From Pisolithus tinctorius (Eukaryota > Basidiomycota > Agaricomycetes > Boletales > Pisolithaceae): a DNA stretch of 64,000 nucleotides. Positions within the stretch are counted from its first letter, which is position 1; the number at the start of each line of letters is the position of its first letter. The translations under genes were made by a program, and so were the position numbers. The DNA lies in NCBI GenBank assembly GCA_024663395.1, contig JANFAH010000031.1, forward strand, positions 248,001-312,000. The letters are read 5' to 3'. The notes beneath the pieces are model-generated. The model did not search any database. It worked only from the letters and a program-made list of their open reading frames with translations, and was not told the origin of the DNA. Positions 57,301 through 64,000 of the stretch are shown here, piece by piece.

Positions 57301-59169
57301 TTTCTTACATGTGATGCATTGGACTTTCATACAGGGGCGATCCTATCTTGGGGACCTACATGGGAGACTGCACAGCCAGTTGCCTTCGACTCTACACCTC
57401 TGCGTGGTGCAGAGCTCAACTACCCCATGCATGAAAAGGAACTCCTCGCCATCATCCACGCCCTGAAGAAGTGGAGGGTCGAGCTACTCAGTGCCCCAGT
57501 GGTCGTGTATACAGATCATTGTACTCTCCAGAATTTTGCCCTACAGCACGACCTTTCCCAATGCCAGGCCTGGTGGCAGGAATATATGTCACAGTTTGAC
57601 CTGTCTATCCATTATGTTCCAGGCGAGCGTAATGTGGGCACTGATGCGCTGTCTCGTCACTCAGATGATGTTCCCCCTGTAGCCACAGTGTCAACCATTG
57701 AGGTGGACAAGTCATTAATGGTAGAGATATTGAAAGGTTATACGGAAGATCCCTTCTGTAGGCGCCTCTTCTCTCTTCTTGACTCCCTCCCCGGGCTGCA
57801 GGAACGTGATGGCCTGTTGTACCTTGTGGGTTGTCTAGTGATTCCCTGCATACACTCTCTTCGTGAATGCTTCTTCCACCTTGCCCACAATGCCTTAGGC
57901 CACTTTGGTACGGATAAGACATATGCAGCCCTACAAAACTCCTTTTACTGGCCTAACATGCACCACGATCTTGCATCCACGTACATCCCTGCTTGCACTC
58001 ACTGTATGCACAACAAGTCTCTGACTACAGCACCTGCAGGTCCCCTACACCCCTTGCCAGTCCCCAACGCTCGTGGTGACTCGGTCACCATTGACTTCAT
58101 CGGGCCCTTACCAGAGGACCACGGCTTCAACATGATCGTCACCATGACGGACCATCTCAGTGCAGACATGTGTCTTGTACCTTGTCAGAGTTCCATCACC
58201 ACCACAGAATTTGCCTCCTTATTCTTCGACCACTGGTATTGCGAGAATGGTCTCCCCTTGGAGATTGTCTCAGACCATGATAAGCTTTTCGTATCTCACT
58301 TTTGGAAGTCACTTCACAAACTGACAGGTGTCAAGCTCAAGATGTCGTCGTCTTATCACCCTCAGACAGATGGGGCAAGTGAGCGTACCAATAAGATGGT
58401 TAACCAATGCATCCACTTCCACGTCGAGCGTAATCAGAAAGGCTGGGTCAAGGCCCTGCCTAGGGTACATTTCCACATCATGAACACACTTAATAATAGC
58501 ACAGGGTTTTCACCCTTCCAACTACATCTTGGACACTCGCCTTGTCTCTTGCCCCCTGTCTCTACCTCAGAGACCAGCACGGATGACCACAGCGATGCTG
58601 CCAGTTTCCTGGCTCGTTTGGATATGGACGTTCTTGAGGCTCGCGATAATCTTCTTGTGGCTAAGGTGGCTCAAGCCCATGCGGCCAATCGCTGTCGTGT
58701 CCCCAACCCGAGGTTTTCAGTTGGGGACAAGGTTTGGCTATCTACAAAGCATCATCATCATGAATATATTGCTAATGGTACCAATCGTGTAGCTAAATTT
58801 ATGCCTCAATATGATGGGCCATATACCATCTTGTCAGCTTCCCCAGAGATGTCTACATACGTCCTGGACATGCCTCGTGCGTCAAGTGCATGCAACACAT
58901 TCCATGTTAGCCAACTACATGCCTTCGTGCCCAATGACATGATGCTCTTTCCCTCACGTGAGCTGCCTCGCCTGGGCCCTGTGGTCACGGCAGATGGCCA
59001 GCTGGAGAATTTGATTGAGCGGATATTGGACGAGAAGCGGGCTGGAAGGTCGAAGAAGTATTTGGTGCAGTGGTTAGGGTTTGGTCCAGAGGATGATGAG
59101 TGGTTGATGAAGAAAGAATTGGAGGATTGTGAAGCATTGGACGTCTGGGAAAGGGAACACCCACCGTAG
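54313..59169 (+). pseudogene. element A gag-pol, one frame broken by two TGA codons
   Basis: All parts lie in a single frame of about 1619 codons, with TGA at 55153-55155 and 56278-56280. Gag: a Ser/Pro-rich N-terminus, then LEGLRSWELGCKNYFRLK and a zinc knuckle (CFKCRRLFQNHTMHNC). Protease: ALIDSGSHLVLID. RT: LDMTNAFFQTKVHPDD, YLDD. RNase H: HEKELLAIIHAL. Integrase: HNALGHFGTDKTYAAL, CTHC, VTIDFIGPLPED, IVSDHDKLFVSHF (a His where Arg is usual), TDGASERTN. Chromodomain near the end: KKYLVQWLGFGPEDDEW. Both stops read naturally as mutated CGA (Arg). The element needs no frameshift, unlike B and C. Confidence 0.9.
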
Positions 59170-59320
59170 AGGGTCAGCAGTGGAGGAAAGATGCTGAAGA
59201 GTTGGAGGTTTAGATCAGGGTTGGAGGTTAGATCAGTGACAAAGAAGAAGTTGATGAAGAATTGTTCGCTCGCGCTCACCCCTCTTCCCCCCAGTTACTC
59301 TTTTTTATGGGTTGGGAGGG

Positions 59321-59628
59321 TGTAAGCATATGCTTACTACTCACGCTACCACTACCACTCACACCAACACCACTCACGCGCCACTCACTGTCACATCACA
59401 CTATCATGTCTCCTATCGTGCCCTCGTCTTTCGTCTGGGCATGCAGATCCCTGCTGTGTTTATACTGGTGCTACATGTATGCACAGGGACATCCTTTCTT
59501 TCCCTCTTTCTCTCTCTATCATCTTGTATCAGCATATATGCTTGGTTGTTCAATCCACATGCCTGTCCATGTTCTGTTGTTGCTGCGATCTGTCCTGAGT
59601 GTGCTCACCCCTACCATGGTGAGTTCCA
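59321..59628 (+). repeat. 3' LTR of element A (308 bp)
   Basis: Begins TGTAAGCATATG and ends GTGAGTTCCA. It is preceded by a G-rich tract (GGTTGGGAGGG). It differs from the 5' LTR by one deletion and about 16 CpG sites. Confidence 0.92.
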
Positions 59629-60094
59629 GCCTGTTTGGTTGAGGTCCGGGTTCCGGAAGAACCTATAGTATGATGTTCGGACGTGTGCGTAAGGGGAGAA
59701 AACATTTCTCGTGATCGGCAGGAACATTGGCAATCTGTGATCTCGCAGAGCATAGCAGAGGCGCAGGACAGTGAATAGGTATACTATATCTCTACAAAGT
59801 GCTGCGGAAAATGTGACAGTAAAATTCCCTCCACTATTCCATTACATAGATTCCCGATATACGAGCTACTTTCTCTGCACTAATTCCCCAAACTTCACAA
59901 GCACAACGACAATTTGGCTCCGTCAACGTCCACTGGCCCGCCCTCCGAGATTCATTTTTATCAAACGGAAGTTTTTCATGCTTGCTTACTCCACACCACC
60001 TTGTTTCCGTGAAAAATCGCATGCTCATAAAAGCGTAGTCGTCAGAACTCCGCTTCGCCGGGTCCGCGAGGGGCGGATACCCGGGATTGATCTA
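59629..60094 (+). pseudogene. duplicate of the RWD gene: 3' half, truncated
   Basis: Starts with the target duplication GCCTG, then TTTGGTTGAGGTCCGGG, and follows the parent gene (minus strand, about 16070-15605) through the intron (ACAGTAAAATTCC) into DUF1115 coding DNA. It ends at GGGATTGATCTACG, about 240 bp before the parent stop. Frame-disrupting changes are present (for example ACAGTGAATAG before the donor). Confidence 0.88.
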
Positions 60095-61239
60095 CGTGAG
60101 ATTCGTGAGATGAAATACTATGAAATCTAGTGTAGAATAACTTGGTCTTAAGCTGACGAACGAAGAAGTACGTCCCTTGCTTCCCGCGAAGTGGAAGATC
60201 ATGATCAGACCTTAAATCAAGGACGCCACCACCATGACATTAAGGAGCTTGCTGACATTCGCACGCACTGAGTCGATGGGTGACGTTGATTCACTCCTGC
60301 GTGTATACCATTCTGGCATCCAACGCGGTGAACCTGCCGTCGGCCAGAAGGAGGCCCTTGAGCGGTTGTTGCGCCAGCATCGTGAGGCCGCAGCTAGGGA
60401 GAGGGCAGACTCCCTCCTAACCTCTGTTTCGAGTGTGAGGCTACATAGGGCTAAGTGGATTCTACTTACCTAAAGCTGGTCATGGCCGGGATGATCCGTT
60501 GTATCATACCAAAAGCCCTCCGGGCGCTCCTACAAGTACAAACACGAGCCACCGCAACGGTTCACGTCACGGCAGGTCACGAGGTGCGGTGGCACTGCGG
60601 TGGCCCCACCGGCAGGTGCCGGGGCGTGACAGCGGAGCGTCTGTTCTCGGATTTCACGAGAGATAACCGGTTCATGATTCACATAAGAGCAATGATTCCC
60701 AATCTAGTTGGCCCGGCTCTTTCGGTTGATCAACGGCGACGCGAATGTAGCCCAAAAGTATCGGTACACGGCATAGAAGTCTATTATTATGGTGAAAATG
60801 CTTGCACAACACAGCAAGAGCGGCGCGGTTGTCCATTGTACTGGTGCTGGTCTGACTCGAGCGCGTCCAATCCAGCGGTTTAAAATTCTGCTTAGGAGGA
60901 TGATCCCGATTTTGGAAGCTGCGCTGGAATGTGCCGACCACCACTATAGTGAAGGATGAACGGACCGGTATAGATCCAGGGAGTGTTTTTCAAGTCACCG
61001 CTGGCATGGCCGGGATGATGCTGACACCTTCCACTCCAAAACATCGCAGACCAGTTTGACTACATTCGCTGTGGGCTTCCATTGGCGTAGTATGTGTAAC
61101 GATGTGTGGGGCACACATCGTGCATTCTAGAGAATGGTGACCATACACTATTGGTTGTCTCTGAATCACAAGGCCGACCCTAAAAATTCTTTATTTAGGA
61201 TGTAAGTGTTTATCCGTTGGTCCATCCTTTCTTTCTCCC
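60095..61239. other. intergenic region before WD40 copy 2
   Basis: A 79-codon frame (60234-60473) with a helix-like run of Glu, Arg and Ala is the only open stretch of note, and no family is recognised. The last 50 bp before 61240 resemble those before copy 1. Confidence 0.45.
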
Positions 61240-62812
61240 ATGTCAGATTCGCAGGTCGGCGACATCCACAACAACGTTACGTCGATTTCCATATCACCTA
61301 ATGGCAAACATGTTGCCTTTGGGGGAGTTGGTGGCACCCTCACACTTTGGGACGTTGATCGTCGCCAACGTATCTGCCCACCAATAATGGCACACCAGGG
61401 TATCATCAACTCTGTATGTTACTCTGCTGACGGTCACATTGTTGCCAGTGCGTCGGACGACCAAACCATTGGGCTCTGGGATACCATCACTGGACAATCT
61501 CTATGGAAAACATTTACCAGTCATCAAGATGGAGTTATCATCGTGGGATTTATGGTGGATGCTAGAACCGTTGTCAGTCTATCTAGGGATGGGGTCGTCC
61601 TTGTCTGGAAGGTAGCCATGGGCGAAGTCGAGCAGCGATTCCGCGTTTCCCTTGACGCGCGCTCTCTGGCCACTCTTTCTCATGATAGCGAGAAGTTGCT
61701 CGCAGCTCACAGGAGAGGCATAACGATTTGGGACACGATTACCATGGAGTCCGTCACGACCATTTCTCTCGAAGGCCCTGCAGTCCTTTGCATGGATCTT
61801 TCCTTGGACGCCACGAAGGTGGCATTTGGAATGGCTGACAATAGCATCTGCCTATGGGACCTTGGAACAGATAACCTGGATCCAACCCACTTAGAGGGCG
61901 GCAAGGATTTGCCTTTGTATGTAATATGGTCTCCTGATGGCAAGACTGTGTCATCTGTGGCGCAGAATGCCGCCTTGCGAGTGTGGAGCGTGGAGAGCGG
62001 ACAATGCATGTCAGAGAGCTACACAACGAGGGGCCCAATTACATATTCCCCTGGTGGCAGATTCATCATTTGTCCAGGGGATGATAGCTCCCCTGACATT
62101 TGGGAAGTTCCTGAGGTATGTGCTGATGAAAATATATTGTTGCTGTTCCCTTACTTCGCCATGGAGATGCCTGATCACTCTTCGACATTTTTACTGGATG
62201 TATGTCTCCTCTGTCATATTGTTATGCACCATTTCCCCGGCTAAACTTTAATAGTTGCCAGCAGCCGGGGTATCCATGCGCCACACAACTGGAGCTGCGG
62301 AATCCGATACTTTTTGGGGTGTATCTGGTGATGTATGCCCGGCTTATCAGCAAATCAGATGCTACTCGTACTAACTGATACCAGGTTCCAGTCACAAATA
62401 CCCACCAGGTACAACGTCCGAGGGAACTGGAAGGTCCCGCTGGCCAGAACACACAATCCAGGACTAAACGCTTTTTTACCAAAACACTACAAAGGCTCTC
62501 CGCCCGAGGGAAAGAATCCGAAGGAATAGCTATGGCGAAGTACAAAAATGTAAGTTTCGGTTGCTGTAGCATCCCCGTTTTCCTTATTTCCAATAGCCAG
62601 TCGTTGTGGCTCCAGGTACGCGCAGGAGCGTGCCCCCAAGGAGACACGTATCGGTTACGCAGGATTTCAGAACCTCAGCTATTCCAGATAGTGTAAGCGA
62701 TGAGTCAGAAGTTACGCCCCGACGTACGTCCAACGAGTCTATGGTTCCGGGCTGTCTGCCGTGCCGCGCGAGTTGGTTCTTCTTTTCGTTTTTGCTGTCC
62801 AAGCCAACTTGA
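61240..62812 (+). CDS. WD40-repeat protein, copy 2
   Basis: Four exons: 61240-62115 with about six WD40 blades (GTLTLWDVD, QTIGLWDTITG, DGVVLVWKVAMG, GITIWDTI, SICLWDLGTD, AALRVWSVES), then LPAAGVSMRHTTGAAESDTF, the VPVTNTHQVQRP exon ending AKYKN, and PVVVAPGTRRSV to the stop at 62812. The first exon is uninterrupted, unlike copy 1, so this may be the functional member. The exon 1 donor GTATGT is conserved between copies. WD40 propellers scaffold protein complexes; the partner is unknown. The C-terminal Ser/Arg-rich part is probably disordered. Confidence 0.8.
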
Positions 62813-64000
62813 CACGTGCGAATCTGTCAGGGTGATAGTCTCAATGGTGTTACATCTCCCTCAGTCAGTGCAACATTTTCTCGGCCACCACCTTACCCCC
62901 GACGTCGACATTTCCTTTTCCCTGTTTCTTATCATCACACCTCAACTCTTGTACAATCACACCGCCATCGTTGCATGGTGTTTTCTGGGCAAGAAAACAA
63001 ACCAAATTATTCCGTAGGATGATGGGTGCCTAGGTTTGGTTGATGTTGAGATATCGGATATGATGGGAAGCGCTGTCGTAGGTAGTGTGGAGGCCTTTCC
63101 TGGCTTCGTAAAGTTCGCGTATCAGCCACGCACGGCCATGGCCCTTACTGAAAGTTCCTCTTCGACCCACTTGAGGTGAGTTTGGCACGTGAGTGTTCCC
63201 ATTTGTATCTGATCCCGTGCACGACCCGGAGGTGTTTCTCAGCAGGGGAGACTTTGCCGCTGAATACTATCTGACGTGGCACATCGGACCATCACACGAA
63301 AGGTTCGATCCCTTTAGGGCCAACCTCCTTGGGGAATTTCCTCGGCCTCGTCGGAAACACACATCTGCTAATGACCGACTGTTGGGTGGAGATAGTTTTC
63401 CTGTCTGTAAGGTTAGTGGGCACTTCCCAACGCGAGATCATGACACGATTTGCCTCGATGTCCGGCAAAGTTCGTATTTCACGGTATTTTGACTTCAGTC
63501 GGTAAGTTTATTTACAGTGCTGCGGTGTTAAATCGAGAGGAATTTGGGTCGCCCAGGCCCTCATCACATATACTGCGGATTCGGGCCCCCTGCGGCCTTA
63601 TGAATGTGTGCATGTGCTCTTGCTTGCGAACAGTGCCTGCCAATGCTATGGCGGTACTTGTTTGGGACCCGCCCTACTGTTGGTATGTACTAACCCATGC
63701 TGGTTTAACTCGTCTTGGTCCATCAACTCGTGTTTCTACAACCCTGCTGGCAATGAATACTCTTCCAGCTTGGCTGCTGCTTGGGTAGGCGACATCCTCA
63801 TGCTTTAGGAGTGCAGTAAACTAAGAACAGCGTGTTATGCACTTCAGCCCTGATTTTGGCTAATATCAATAATGCCGGAGATCGCAGGCTACAAATACAT
63901 GCCGTGGCCCTGACCAAAGTACACCACCAGATGCCCTTATCCAAGCCCTCCCACCAGACGTCCAATAACTTCACAAAATTCAAGGTGCATTTGTAAATAT
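62813..64000. other. duplicated flank downstream of WD40 copy 2
   Basis: To about 63830 the DNA resembles 21060-22090. A spliced Cys- and Ser-containing ORF may lie around 63600-63810 but cannot be named. The last 170 bp show nothing recognisable. Confidence 0.4.

Larger units (their letters stand above)
36622..59628 (+). mobile_element. retrotransposon A (Ty3/gypsy chromovirus), outermost of three nested elements
   Basis: The ends are TGTAAG and TTCCA with a perfect 5-bp target duplication GCCTG (36617-36621 and 59629-59633). The intact target sequence is recoverable from the RWD gene (GGTTCGCCTGTTTGG on the minus strand near 16060). Without inserts the element is about 5.7 kb: 5' LTR (36622-36748 plus 54084-54288), one gag-pol frame (54313-59169) and 3' LTR (59321-59628). 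It is the oldest of the three by LTR divergence. Confidence 0.92.

Noticed and set aside
60234..60473. 79-codon ORF before WD40 copy 2
   Set aside because: No family signal and no supporting duplicate; mentioned only as content of the intergenic stretch.

Overview
The window reads as chromosomal DNA of a filamentous basidiomycete, most likely an Agaricomycete (mushroom-forming fungus). Host genes carry many introns of about 50 bp with CTAAC-type branch points. The transposons are kinds typical of mushroom genomes: Ty3/gypsy chromoviruses and a CACTA-like, Plavaka-type DNA element. An F-box gene and WD40 paralogs fit the same picture. No prokaryotic feature is present.

Layout. 1-2608 is the 3' half of a decayed Ty3/gypsy element ending in a 452-bp LTR. 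3.3-16.3 kb is a gene island: a DUF2235 hydrolase (-), an F-box protein (-), a CDP-alcohol phosphotransferase of the choline/ethanolamine type (+), histidyl-tRNA synthetase with two in-frame starts (+), a Tra2-like RRM splicing factor (+) and an RWD+DUF1115 protein (-). A WD40 gene (copy 1) follows at 19.5-21.1 kb. 24192-35845 is a complete DNA transposon bounded by imperfect 25-bp inverted repeats and a 3-bp CAA target duplication. It holds a broken Plavaka-type transposase, a minus-strand cargo gene with tandemly duplicated exons, a captured fragment of a long-chain acyl-CoA synthetase, and an intact 482-aa gene. The first 19 residues of that intact protein imitate the histone H3 tail and are followed by an eight-cysteine PHD/ADD-like finger.

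36.1-60.1 kb is a nest of insertions. A second, inverted copy of the RWD-gene region is cut in two by retrotransposon A (36622-59628, target duplication GCCTG). A's 5' LTR is cut by retrotransposon B (36749-54078, duplication GTGGA). B's 5' LTR is cut by retrotransposon C (36848-48342, duplication CCGG/CCAG, opposite strand). 61.2-62.8 kb holds WD40 copy 2, inside a segment duplicated from about 19.3-22.1 kb.

Main points. (1) The H3-tail-mimic gene is undamaged inside an element whose transposase has stop codons. (2) In all three nested elements, every substitution I found between the paired LTRs is a CpG to TpG/CpA transition, and nearly all premature stops in the retroelements are TGA, mostly at apparent arginine (CGA) positions. 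This is a consistent footprint of CpG methylation and deamination. (3) Element B has a canonical -1 frameshift heptamer with a hairpin 7 nt downstream, and an 11-nt match between its predicted RNA 5' end and its primer site (Tf1/sushi-type self-priming). (4) Element C carries a palindrome-like motif at eleven sites, in LTRs and coding DNA, in different reading frames. (5) Three neighbouring host genes each need a GC-AG intron. All comparisons were made by eye; no alignment or database search was run.
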